A DNA stretch of 64,000 nucleotides from Saprospiraceae bacterium (GTDB lineage: Bacteria; Bacteroidota; Bacteroidia; Chitinophagales; Saprospiraceae). Of this stretch, positions 54,492 to 62,188 are shown piece after piece. The notes beneath the pieces are model-generated. The model worked only from the letters and a program-made list of their open reading frames with translations. It ran no database searches and was not told the DNA's origin. A program made the translations under genes and the position numbers. Within the stretch, counting starts at the first letter, position 1. Each line of letters starts with the position of its first letter. The stretch lies in NCBI GenBank assembly GCA_016714085.1, contig JADJNW010000017.1, forward strand, positions 124,001-188,000. The letters are read 5' to 3'.

Positions 54492-55490
54492 TTGCATAGG
54501 AGAACATTCATCAAACAAACAGGCATTGTAGCGACAGGGATGATTCTTCCGATTCAATTACTAAACAATTTTAAAAATCAGATGAAAACGAATAATCAAT
54601 ATGATGTAATCATTATCGGGGGTAGTTATAGCGGTCTGGCAGCAGGCATGGCTTTGGGAAGGGCACTAAGAAAGATTTTGATTATTGACAGTGGAAATCC
54701 ATGTAACAAGCAAACACCCTATTCACATAACTTTTTAACAAACGATGGAAAGACGCCAAAAGAGATTGCCAGTCTTGCCAGGCAACAAGTACAGATGTAC
54801 GACACAATAGAGTTTTTTGATGGATTGGTAACAATTGGTATTAAAACCGAAGATGGTTTTGAGGTGCAAGTTCAAACGGGTGAAAAGTTTTCAACAAAAA
54901 AACTGGTTCTTGCCACAGGTATTAAAGACGTTATGCCCGATATACCTGGTTTTGCGGAATGTTGGGGAATTTCAGTGTTGCATTGCCCCTATTGTCATGG
55001 CTATGAAGTAAGACATCAGAAGACAGGCATCCTGGCAAATGGTGATGCAGGATTTGAGCTTGCATCACTCATTTCCAATTGGACAAATGACTTAACCCTT
55101 TACACGAATGGGAAGTCAACACTTACGGAACAGCAAAGAGCAAAGCTCCAAAAGCACAGCATTAATGTTACGGAAACTGAAATTGTGCGACTGGAATACA
55201 AAAGTGGTTATATCGAAAACATTATTTTCAAAAACGGGAAGAAAGCACCTTTAAAAGCATTATATGCCCGGCTTCCTTTCGTACAACATTCCACTATTCC
55301 GCAATCACTGGGCTGTGAGATAACGCCTGAAGGGTATATCAAAATTGATGCTTCACAAAGGACAACCATCCGTGGTGTTTTTGCTTGTGGAGACAATTCG
55401 ACTCGCATGCGAACAGTAGCGAATGCAGTATCCATGGGGACAACGACAGGATTGATGGTGAATAAAGAACTGATCGAGGAAGAATTTTAA
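54492..55490 (+). CDS. Thioredoxin-reductase-like FAD/NAD(P) oxidoreductase with possible Tat signal
   Basis: As framed, the 332-residue protein starts with TTG and opens R-R-T-F-I-K-Q-T-G-I-V-A-T-G-M-I-L-P, a convincing twin-arginine signal. The reductase begins at Y-D-V-I-I-I-G-G-S-Y-S-G, and an ATG at 54582 would give a cytosolic form. The redox motif is H-C-P-Y-C-H-G-Y-E near 165. An in-frame TAG at 54474 excludes longer starts. It resembles small TrxB-like oxidoreductases common in Bacteroidota; the electron acceptor is unknown. If exported, FAD loading before Tat transport would make sense. Confidence 0.87.
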   Translation: MHRRTFIKQTGIVATGMILPIQLLNNFKNQMKTNNQYDVIIIGGSYSGLAAGMALGRALRKILIIDSGNPCNKQTPYSHNFLTNDGKTPKEIASLARQQVQMYDTIEFFDGLVTIGIKTEDGFEVQVQTGEKFSTKKLVLATGIKDVMPDIPGFAECWGISVLHCPYCHGYEVRHQKTGILANGDAGFELASLISNWTNDLTLYTNGKSTLTEQQRAKLQKHSINVTETEIVRLEYKSGYIENIIFKNGKKAPLKALYARLPFVQHSTIPQSLGCEITPEGYIKIDASQRTTIRGVFACGDNSTRMRTVANAVSMGTTTGLMVNKELIEEEF

Positions 55491-55533
55491 GCAACGTACT
55501 GATGTATGATGAAGACATAATTTGAAATAAGTG

Positions 55534-55587
55534 CTATTTAACTAAAATATTGTCCTATCGAACAGCCTGATAATCAGCGTAATTTTG
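55534..55587 (+). promoter_or_regulatory. Duplicated AraC-type promoter/operator, copy 2
   Basis: The element starts CTATTTAACTAAAATATTG, continues TCCTATC and ends CAGCGTAATTTTG; the -7 box is 55580-55587. It lies upstream of the beta-barrel gene and matches copy 1 in length, order and sequence (39/54). Confidence 0.75.
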
Positions 55588-55661
55588 TTTTATGATTATC
55601 AGATAGTTTATCAGAATCTGAATCTCTTTCCAAAAGGTCATTTGTACGGAAGTAATTGAAC

Positions 55662-55675
55662 CCTCCTTTAGGAGG
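55662..55675 (+). promoter_or_regulatory. Shine-Dalgarno-like palindrome CCTCCTTTAGGAGG
   Basis: GGAGG at 55671-55675 is 8 nt before an ATG at 55684. True Shine-Dalgarno sites are rare in this phylum, and here the site can pair with its own CCTCC. It would support the longer start of the barrel protein, or be a regulatory hairpin. Confidence 0.35.
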
Positions 55676-55758
55676 ACAGACCAATGATTGCCCTTTCGGA
55701 AAGAAAAGTAATAACGGAAAATTTTATTTATTCTTTAATCATTAAAATATTAATTATC

Positions 55759-56442
55759 ATGCAATCAACATTCAAAACAGTTAAAACATTAATGGCAATT
55801 ATATTGCTGTTTATTTTACTTTCAGTCACAGCTTTTTCCCAGACAAGCCGGTTCAGCCTATCCATTAATTCGCTGGCCACAAATTTCAATTACGGCGAGT
55901 CAAACAGGGAGTTACAGTCGTATAAAAAGAACTTTAGAGGCTTGCAAATCGGAGCATCATATCAGGCAAGTATCAGTCCCGGGTTTTCTGTAGTACCCGA
56001 ACTTTATTTTGCAATGAAAGGTGGCGTACTAAAAGAAAATAATCCGCTTCCAACAGGCAAGTCAACATTGCGGCTTTATACGATTGAGATGCCAGTTTTA
56101 GCTCGTATGCACTTAAATAAGCTGTATTTAAATGCAGGTCTTTATGTGGATTATACTTTGGGCGGTCGCCTGAAGACAGGTGATTCTGAAGTTTCACCTG
56201 CAAATTCAACAAAGATATCATTTGGTAATGCTGTGGATGACTTCAAACGCTGGGACTTTGGTGTGCAGGCAGGCGTCGGTTACTATTTTAATCTCAAGAG
56301 GTCAGTTCTTATGCTGGATGTCCGCTACGGCTACGGTTTGGTCAATATCTCTAATGATGTGGAGCGTTTTAACAGAATGCTCAATATCAGCTTGGTTGTT
56401 TCAAAGCCGCAAACGAAGAAACAATTCGAAAAACAGGGATAG
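55759..56442 (+). CDS. Outer-membrane beta-barrel (porin-type) protein
   Basis: From the ATG at 55759 the protein has 227 residues: a signal peptide (M-Q-S-T-F-K-T-V-K-T-L-M-A-I-I-L-L and on to A-F-S-Q), then about eight amphipathic strands with aromatic girdles (for example I-G-A-S-Y-Q-A-S, L-Y-L-N-A-G-L-Y-V-D-Y, L-M-L-D-V-R-Y-G-Y). It looks like the small barrel family often named outer membrane beta-barrel or PorT-like. An ATG at 55684 with a Shine-Dalgarno would add 25 residues ahead of the signal. It is the first gene of the second AraC-controlled unit. Confidence 0.82.
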   Translation: MQSTFKTVKTLMAIILLFILLSVTAFSQTSRFSLSINSLATNFNYGESNRELQSYKKNFRGLQIGASYQASISPGFSVVPELYFAMKGGVLKENNPLPTGKSTLRLYTIEMPVLARMHLNKLYLNAGLYVDYTLGGRLKTGDSEVSPANSTKISFGNAVDDFKRWDFGVQAGVGYYFNLKRSVLMLDVRYGYGLVNISNDVERFNRMLNISLVVSKPQTKKQFEKQG

Positions 56443-56516
56443 GGATTTGCTATCAACATATGCAAGGCAACTATGATGGTTGAACAAAATAATTTAAAAG
56501 AAAAAATCTTATTAAA

Positions 56517-57463
56517 ATGAAAGCTTTTACAAAAACAAAATATGGAGGACCGGAGGTACTTCAACTGGAAGAGGTAGAAAAGCCAACAGTAAAAGATGGT
56601 CATATCCTGGTTAAAGTGGTAGCAAATTCAGCCAATCCTGCCGACTGGCATATACTTCGGGAGAACCTTTTTTTGCACGATTCACCTTCGGATTATTCAA
56701 ACCAAAGGATAAAATTCTGGGTGCTGATTTTGCAGGCATTATAGAAGAAATAGGACGGAATGTGACACATTTTAAAGTTGGTGATCGGGTATTTGGAGAA
56801 ACACTCAAAGGAGGCGCTTTTGCAGAGTATGCTTGCGTCCCGGCAACTGTGTGTGCCATTATGCCGGAAGGAATCGAGTTTCCTGAAATGGCAAGCGTGC
56901 CGATAGCTGGAATAACGGCTTTGCAAGCACTCATCACGCATGGACAAATCCAGGAAGGAGAATCGGTTTTGATCAATGGTTCTTCGGGAGGTGTCGGGCA
57001 TTTTGCTGTGCAAATTGCCAAAGCCTATGGTGCTAAGGTTACTGCTGTTTGTTCCAGTAAAAATGTTGATTTTGTCAAGTCATTAGGTGCTGACCAGGTT
57101 ATTGCATACGATAAAGAAAACATTCATCAGCATAACGGGAAATACAACCTCATTATTGATACGAACGGTAATCTTACTCATAAAGATTATACAAGAATGG
57201 GGCAACGAGGTGTTATGGTTGGCTTTACAACAATAGGGCATATGATTTCCCTACTTTTACGAAGAGCGACTAGCAAGTTTCCAATAGCCCAATTTACAGC
57301 AGAAGCCAATACAAAGGATTTAGAGGTATTGGCATCTTTGATTCAAAATAGGAAAATTAAAGTTCACATTGAGAAAACTTATTCTTATAAGGACATTCCG
57401 GCAGCCATCAGTTACATTGAAGCCATGCGTACCAAAGGAAAAGTAATAATAGTTTGGGAATAA
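56517..57463 (+). CDS. Zinc-independent MDR-family NAD(P)H oxidoreductase (one-base frameshift)
   Basis: With a G restored in the run at 56659-56661 the two frames join through L-R-G-E-P-F-F-A-R-F-T-F-G-L-F-K to give about 315 residues. The N-terminal GroES-like domain (D-R-V-F-G-E, A-F-A-E-Y) lacks zinc ligands. The NADPH fold has S-S-G-G-V-G-H-F-A-V-Q-I-A near 160. It belongs with quinone oxidoreductase-like medium-chain reductases that reduce quinones or activated alkenes. It follows the barrel gene by 74 nt in the AraC cluster. Confidence 0.86.
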
Positions 57464-57557
57464 GTTGACGGTACAGAAGATATGGATAAGAAAAAGTGTA
57501 AACTGTTAGCCCAATCCAATTTTGTTTCACACAATTAATCAAAAGTAAAATCAAAAA

Positions 57558-58147
57558 ATGAAAATTATAATCGTGGGTGCCTCAGGCACCATGGGGAGTT
57601 ATTTGTCAAATTCGTTTGAAAAAGAGCATGAGGTAATAAGAGCAGATCGTAATAGCAGCGGCATAAAAGTAGATATAACCTCCACAACGTCAATCGAAAA
57701 GATGTATAAAGAGATTGGCGCTTTTGATGCATTGATTTGTACAGCAGGCGACTTATGTCGGCCCCTGAAAACTTAACCGATAAAGAATTTCGTAGAGGTG
57801 TAGAAGGTAAGATGATGGGGCAAATCAATTTAGTGCTTATTGGTCAGCATTACATCAATCCCAAAGGCTCATTTACATTAATTACAGGAGCTTTAACCCA
57901 TGAGCCTCAAAAGAATTTTGCCAACGCGGCAGCCGCCAATGCAGCCGTAGAAGGTTTTGTTCGGGCCGCGGCAATCGAGTTAGAAAATGGCATTCGTATC
58001 AATGCAGTTAGTCCGACTGTCATTGAAAACTCTCCACAATACTTCCCGTTTTTCCCTGGGGAGATACCTACTACTATGGAACAGTTGGAATATGGTTTCA
58101 GGAAGGGTGTCTTTGGCGCGAATACAGGACAAGTAATCAAATCTTAA
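57558..58147 (+). CDS. Short SDR-family oxidoreductase (one-base frameshift)
   Basis: One base restored around 57768-57771 joins the frames as A-G-D-L-C-R-P-L-(K/E)-N-L-T-D-K-E-F-R and gives about 196 residues. The NAD(P) motif is V-G-A-S-G-T-M-G near the start; I-C-T-A-G and R-I-N-A-V-S-P are also SDR marks. The usual Y-x3-K is replaced (N-A-A-A-A-N-A-A-V-E-G-F), as in the small SDR subgroup of about 200 residues, so the chemistry is uncertain. It is the last gene of the cluster before tRNA-Gln. Confidence 0.83.
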
Positions 58148-58278
58148 TAATCTTATTGTAAAATTTTAGCGAATTGGGTTATTGCTATAAGAGGTAATGA
58201 CCCTTTTAATTATTCGGAAAAAAAGGGAAAGATTTAATCATTATAGACAAGTACCATAGGATCGGTAGATAATAAAAA

Positions 58279-58304
58279 AGGTCAGAATTATTATTTTCTG
58301 ACCT
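58279..58304 (-). terminator. Terminator of tRNA-Gln
   Basis: AGGTCAGAA (58279-58287) pairs with TTCTGACCT (58296-58304). The minus strand continues into TTTTTT. It lies 20 nt past the tRNA 3' end. Confidence 0.85.
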
Positions 58305-58324
58305 AAGATTAGTTGAGTTTTTTG

Positions 58325-58395
58325 TAGACCCATAAGGATTCGAACCTTAACAGACAGAACCAAAATCTGTAGTGCTACCGTTACACCATGGGTCT
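58325..58395 (-). tRNA. tRNA-Gln (anticodon TTG)
   Basis: The 71-nt cloverleaf on the minus strand has the acceptor stem AGACCCA/TGGGTCT, a D arm with GTAACGGTAGCAC, the anticodon stem ACAGA/TCTGT with loop TTTTGGT (anticodon TTG, reading CAA/CAG), and the T arm TAAGG-TTCGAAT-CCTTA. CCA is not encoded. It has its own promoter and terminator. Its 3' end faces the AraC redox cluster. Confidence 0.95.
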
Positions 58396-58443
58396 ATATC
58401 GCTTTTATAAATGCTTCTTCAAACGCTTTGATCAAAAGCGTGG

Positions 58444-58473
58444 CAAAAATACAACAAAAAACCTTTTGACAAA
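58444..58473 (-). promoter_or_regulatory. Promoter of tRNA-Gln (TTTG-N18-TATTTTTG)
   Basis: The minus strand has TTTG (58473-58470) and TATTTTTG (58451-58444) with 18 nt between them, a good Bacteroidota consensus. Transcription would start about 40 nt upstream of the tRNA. Confidence 0.7.
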
Positions 58474-58493
58474 AGTTCCCTCGATAATTTTTT

Positions 58494-59327
58494 TCAGGCG
58501 ACCTGCTGCAACTGCGCTGGCGCGTAAATATCATGCAGGATATCATACAAATGTTCGTGGTAGGCCGGAAACTCGGGTAAATTGTTGTGATAAGCGCCGT
58601 CAATCGTGACAAGCGTAGCTCTATCAGGAACTAAGGCAGCAAGCATTTTACCTTGTTTATATGAAATCAAGCGATCTTTGTTGCCGTGAATGATATAAAT
58701 CGGGCAGGTCACTTTTTTGATAAACTGATCAGAACGAAGCTGATAGCGCAATAACCACTTGAGCGGCAACCAAAAGCCATATCGTCTCACTTGATACAAA
58801 AAACTAAAGTATGGTGCATCTAAAATGAGCATTTTGGGCTTATTCCAAGAAGCGATGCGTGCTGCAATGCCACTGCCCATTGAGCGACCATAAATCACGA
58901 TTTGATCTTCGGGATAAAGTGTGCTAAGCCATTTGTACACTGCCTGTGCATCGTTGTACAAGTTTTGTTCGGTACGCCGGCCCGAGCTTTTGCCAAAACC
59001 TCGATAATCAAACATAAAAAAATCGTAGCCTTTGCTCACAAAGTCTCGCGCGAACTTGCCCCAACCCTTGATGCTGCGTGAATTTCCTTTGAGATAGTAC
59101 ACAACGCCTTTAGCATTAGGCACTTTGAAATGGATGCCATTGATCTGGCTACCGTCTTCCATCTCAAAATTCACTTCACTAAATGGGAATGGGTAACGAT
59201 ATTCGAATTGCTTGGGCAGGATTTCCGGTCGAAAGAAAAAATAATCTTGCAGGAAATAAAAAATCGCGCATAGAGCAGTGTACCCTATAACAATGTTTAC
59301 TAATATTATATACAACCACTCTGGCAT
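58494..59327 (-). CDS. Membrane-anchored alpha/beta hydrolase
   Basis: The 277-residue protein has an N-terminal hydrophobic segment (about 4-26) and an alpha/beta hydrolase fold with the elbow G-R-S-M-G-S near 131-136. D-Y-R-G-F-G-K-S precedes it and I-H-G-N-K-D-R near 228 supplies the acid region. A His follows in G-A-Y-H-N-N-L. It resembles the BEM46/FrsA-like serine hydrolases anchored at the inner membrane. Substrate unknown. Confidence 0.87.
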   Translation of the reverse strand: MPEWLYIILVNIVIGYTALCAIFYFLQDYFFFRPEILPKQFEYRYPFPFSEVNFEMEDGSQINGIHFKVPNAKGVVYYLKGNSRSIKGWGKFARDFVSKGYDFFMFDYRGFGKSSGRRTEQNLYNDAQAVYKWLSTLYPEDQIVIYGRSMGSGIAARIASWNKPKMLILDAPYFSFLYQVRRYGFWLPLKWLLRYQLRSDQFIKKVTCPIYIIHGNKDRLISYKQGKMLAALVPDRATLVTIDGAYHNNLPEFPAYHEHLYDILHDIYAPAQLQQVA

Positions 59328-59340
59328 TTCCTATTGATTT

Positions 59341-59371
59341 AAGTAGTTCCGAATGCCATTCGGAGCTACTT
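59341..59371 (-). terminator. Hairpin family B copy 2
   Basis: AAGTAGTTCCGAAT and ATTCGGAGCTACTT flank a GCC loop. They share the core CCGAWTGCCAWTCGG with 3684-3710. The TAG stop of the leftward esterase gene (59368-59366) lies in the right arm. Confidence 0.7.
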
Positions 59372-60151
59372 TTTATGTGAGAACAGCCACTTCAACAAAT
59401 CTTTTTGTGCGAAGGTCGGATCCCAACTGTTATGATTGGCATCAGGAAAGGTCGTGTATTGGACATCACCGCCAGCTGTTTTAATGGCATCATACATTTC
59501 TTGAGAATATTGTGGTAACACCACATCGTCTTTCAATCCATGAAAAATCCACATGCTGGTATTCTTGGCGTAACGGCTTGCTAATGCAGGATTGCTACCG
59601 CCGCAAATGGGAATCGCTGCCGCAAAACGATCCGGCATCCTTGATAATAACTCAAAAGTGCCCATGCCGCCCATCGACAAGCCCATCAAATAAACCCGAT
59701 CGGGATCAACTTTTTCTTCTTTTACCAATTTTTCTAAAAGCTGCATAACGCGGTCAAGCGAAGGTTTTGGCTTTTCTTCGATGGGAAAGTCTCGATAACG
59801 AATACCATCTTTTTCATTCAAGACCATATGCGCCCAATAATCCGGCGCAGGTGCGCATTGTGGGAAGACAACAATAGCAGGATATTTTTTTCGGTTTTTT
59901 GCATCCAGAAAAAGCTTAGCGCCATGCGTCAATTGCTTTTCATTATCATCGCCGCGCTCTCCGCCACCGTGTAAAAATAATATCAAAGGATATTTTTTAT
60001 TTACTTTATATTTTTCAGGATATAAAATGCGATAATTTAATTGTCCGCCATCTGCACTTTCAAAAACGAGCTTTTCGTAAGCAGATAGGTCTTGCCCGAA
60101 TAAAAAAGAAAAAAGTCCCATGCAAAAAAGTGAGGTGATGAAATATTTCAT
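59366..60151 (-). CDS. Exported esterase/peptidase-like alpha/beta hydrolase
   Basis: The 261-residue protein has a signal peptide (about 1-19) and a prolyl-oligopeptidase/feruloyl-esterase-like fold. L-I-L-F-L-H-G-G-G-E-R-G forms the oxyanion region, G-L-S-M-G-G-M-G is the nucleophile elbow near 155, W-I-F-H-G-L-K-D-D provides the Asp and D-A-N-H-N-S-W the His. It is a secreted or periplasmic carboxylesterase; polymer-derived esters are plausible substrates. It follows hemJ on the same strand. Confidence 0.9.
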   Translation of the reverse strand: MKYFITSLFCMGLFSFLFGQDLSAYEKLVFESADGGQLNYRILYPEKYKVNKKYPLILFLHGGGERGDDNEKQLTHGAKLFLDAKNRKKYPAIVVFPQCAPAPDYWAHMVLNEKDGIRYRDFPIEEKPKPSLDRVMQLLEKLVKEEKVDPDRVYLMGLSMGGMGTFELLSRMPDRFAAAIPICGGSNPALASRYAKNTSMWIFHGLKDDVVLPQYSQEMYDAIKTAGGDVQYTTFPDANHNSWDPTFAQKDLLKWLFSHKK

Positions 60152-60198
60152 ATTTTAAACATTAAGAAGAATATTATTATCATTTACTTGTAAATATA

Positions 60199-60222
60199 AT
60201 TCCTAATTTCTCAATTTCCTAA
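60199..60222 (-). repeat. Three 8-nt words at the hemJ-esterase junction
   Basis: ATTCCTAA, TTTCTCAA and TTTCCTAA; the repeat runs into the last hemJ codons and supplies its TGA. It has the same word as at 18272-18303 and 45892-45939. Confidence 0.7.
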
Positions 60223-60789
60223 CCTCCGTTTTTTATATGCTCTTGCGCCAAGATACAGCAAGATAGCAAAAACGATCAAGCCGCCAAATAAGTAGCCATA
60301 ATTCAAAGTTCCAGCTTTGCCGAAAACTGCCAGAAATGCAATTGATATTAGAAATAAAGTGGGAATTTCATTTGCCAAACGGAATTGAAAAGCTGATAAT
60401 TTATTTGCACCCGATTCCAGTTTTTTGATCTGGATTTTACACCAAACATGATATACGGTAAGCAATACAACCAACATTAATTTCAAATGCATCCAGCCAG
60501 GCGTGCCAACGTCAGTACTTAAATAATTTGGATAATTTTTATTTACAAAAGGTGTAATAACCATCACTAAGCCCGCCATCCAGGTAATCATCATAGCAGG
60601 ATTGGCAATAATTTTATAAACGCGCCATTGCATCAAATTGAATTGTTTTTTCAAAATATCCTGCTCAGGCTGAGGCTTGTCATTGGCTTCGATATGATAT
60701 ACAAACATCCGTACTAAATAAAATAATCCTGAAAACCAGGCAACAAAACCCACTACGTGCAACGCTTTGAAGAAGTAGATAACACTCAT
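60211..60789 (-). CDS. hemJ: Protoporphyrinogen IX oxidase HemJ
   Basis: The 192-residue membrane protein has the HemJ opening F-F-K-A-L-H-V-V-G-F-V-A-W-F-S-G-L-F-Y-L with the conserved His11, then R-M-F-V-Y-H-I-E-A. Four to five membrane helices follow. HemJ oxidises protoporphyrinogen IX late in haem synthesis and replaces HemY/HemG in many Gram-negatives. Its C-terminal codons come from a tandem-word repeat, so the last residues may vary among strains. Confidence 0.9.
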   Translation of the reverse strand: MSVIYFFKALHVVGFVAWFSGLFYLVRMFVYHIEANDKPQPEQDILKKQFNLMQWRVYKIIANPAMMITWMAGLVMVITPFVNKNYPNYLSTDVGTPGWMHLKLMLVVLLTVYHVWCKIQIKKLESGANKLSAFQFRLANEIPTLFLISIAFLAVFGKAGTLNYGYLFGGLIVFAILLYLGARAYKKRRLGN

Positions 60790-60916
60790 TTCTTTTTTCG
60801 GTAAAAATAGTTACAAGCTTGTTTTAATGTATCTATAAAAAGCAATTTTACTGTCAGGATTATTTTGAAATAATGCAAAACTTTTTGTTATATCCTCGTA
60901 TTCTGAGTAAGAACGC

Positions 60917-60924
60917 TACATTTG
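60917..60924 (+). promoter_or_regulatory. -7 box TACATTTG for the ferredoxin gene
   Basis: It matches TAnnTTTG 21 nt before the ATG. The nearest upstream TTTG is at 29 nt, too far for the usual -33. Confidence 0.4.
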
Positions 60925-60945
60925 CAGTTTTAAAAGCAAAATAGA

Positions 60946-61263
60946 ATGATCGAAATTACCGTCATAGACCGCGAAGAACAAGAACATTTGCTTGAAGCAC
61001 CGACCGATATGAACATGAATTTGATGGAATTGTGCAAGGCTTATGAGTTGCCGGTACAAGGTACTTGCGGTGGCATGGCGCTTTGTTCTACTTGTCATAT
61101 TTACGTATTGAGCGAACACGAACTGCCTCAGATGTCTATTGAAGAAGAAGAAATGCTCGATCAAGCCTTCTTTGTACAAGATAATTCCAGATTGGGTTGC
61201 CAAATCAAACTCCGCGATGATCTGGAAGGTTTGAAAGTAAAACTCGCGCCGGAAGCACAGTAA
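60946..61263 (+). CDS. Plant/adrenodoxin-type 2Fe-2S ferredoxin
   Basis: The 105-residue protein binds one [2Fe-2S] cluster through Cys41, 47, 50 and 85 (C-x5-C-x2-C-x34-C), the adrenodoxin-like spacing. The surface is acidic. It could serve an oxygenase such as the desaturase or the Rieske protein in this window, or Fe-S assembly; nothing adjacent decides this. A TACATTTG box lies at 60917-60924 and gives a short leader. Confidence 0.93.
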   Translation: MIEITVIDREEQEHLLEAPTDMNMNLMELCKAYELPVQGTCGGMALCSTCHIYVLSEHELPQMSIEEEEMLDQAFFVQDNSRLGCQIKLRDDLEGLKVKLAPEAQ

Positions 61264-61266
61264 ATA

Positions 61267-61294
61267 TTGACCATTGATTGTTGACCATTGACCA
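61267..61294 (+). repeat. Four 7-nt words in the ferredoxin-truA spacer
   Basis: TTGACCA, TTGATTG, TTGACCA, TTGACCA are followed further on by the inverted word TCAATGGT near 61321. It belongs to the tandem-word spacers. Confidence 0.65.
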
Positions 61295-61338
61295 TTTCTT
61301 AAAAGCAAAACCGATCAATAGTCAATGGTAAATGCTAA

Positions 61339-62091
61339 ATGAACAAAATGCGTTACTTCGCTGAATTGGCATATAATGGTTTTAATTATTCCGGTTGGCA
61401 AAAACAACCGCACAAGCCCAGTATGCAAGAAACCATCGAAAAAGCGTTTTCCACTATTCTGGGAGCGGAGATAGAAATTATTGGCTGCGGCCGCACCGAT
61501 GCAGGCGTACACGCAAGTCAATATTTTATGCACTTTGATTTTGACGGCAATTTCCCGAAATCCTTTCTAAGTCGGGTCAACAAATTTTTACCTAAAGACA
61601 TTGTTATTTTCCGAATTTTTGAAGTTGCACCAGAAGCCCACGCCCGATTTGATGCTGTCAGCCGAAGCTATATTTATCAACTCTCCTTTATCAAAAATCC
61701 TTTTGAAATTCAAACAACCTATTTTTATCCTTATGCGCTGCAGCCCGATTTTGGCAAAATGCAAGAAGTAGCTCAATTGCTATTGAATTATCAGGAATTC
61801 TATCCTTTTTGTAAATCCCATCACGATGCTAAAACTTTGCAATGTGAATTAACGCGTTCTGAATGGCTTCAGATAGATGAAAATCGCCTGGAATATCATA
61901 TTACTTCCAATCGCTTCTTGCGCGGCATGGTAAGATTAATCGTTGGAATGTGCTTGAATGTAGGTATAGGAAAAATTACTTTAGAGGAAGTAAAAAGCGC
62001 ACTGGATCAACAAACGCTACTCAACAAAAGCTGGAGCGCGCCACCTGAAGGTTTATTCTTGAGAGCAATAAAATATCCTTTTATCAAATAG
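61339..62091 (+). CDS. truA: tRNA pseudouridine synthase A
   Basis: The 250-residue protein has the catalytic Asp54 in G-C-G-R-T-D-A-G-V-H-A and the TruA features Y-N-G-F-N-Y-S-G-W-Q near the start and F-L-R-G-M-V-R-L-I-V-G near 195. It makes pseudouridine at positions 38-40 of tRNA anticodon arms. Length is normal. Met4 is an alternative start. Confidence 0.95.
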   Translation: MNKMRYFAELAYNGFNYSGWQKQPHKPSMQETIEKAFSTILGAEIEIIGCGRTDAGVHASQYFMHFDFDGNFPKSFLSRVNKFLPKDIVIFRIFEVAPEAHARFDAVSRSYIYQLSFIKNPFEIQTTYFYPYALQPDFGKMQEVAQLLLNYQEFYPFCKSHHDAKTLQCELTRSEWLQIDENRLEYHITSNRFLRGMVRLIVGMCLNVGIGKITLEEVKSALDQQTLLNKSWSAPPEGLFLRAIKYPFIK

Positions 62092-62124
62092 CCCATCCCC
62101 TATCTCCCTGTCCCTCCATTCCCC
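62092..62124 (+). repeat. 8-nt pyrimidine-rich words between truA and the PBP gene
   Basis: CCCATCCC, CTATCTCC, CTGTCCCT and CCATTCCC begin right after the truA stop. It is the most degenerate of the tandem-word spacers. Confidence 0.4.
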
Positions 62125-62188
62125 TTGCGTTCTTGAAATTTATTTGCGAATTTTGCGTTGAGAAATCCTATATCAATCCAAACCAGAT

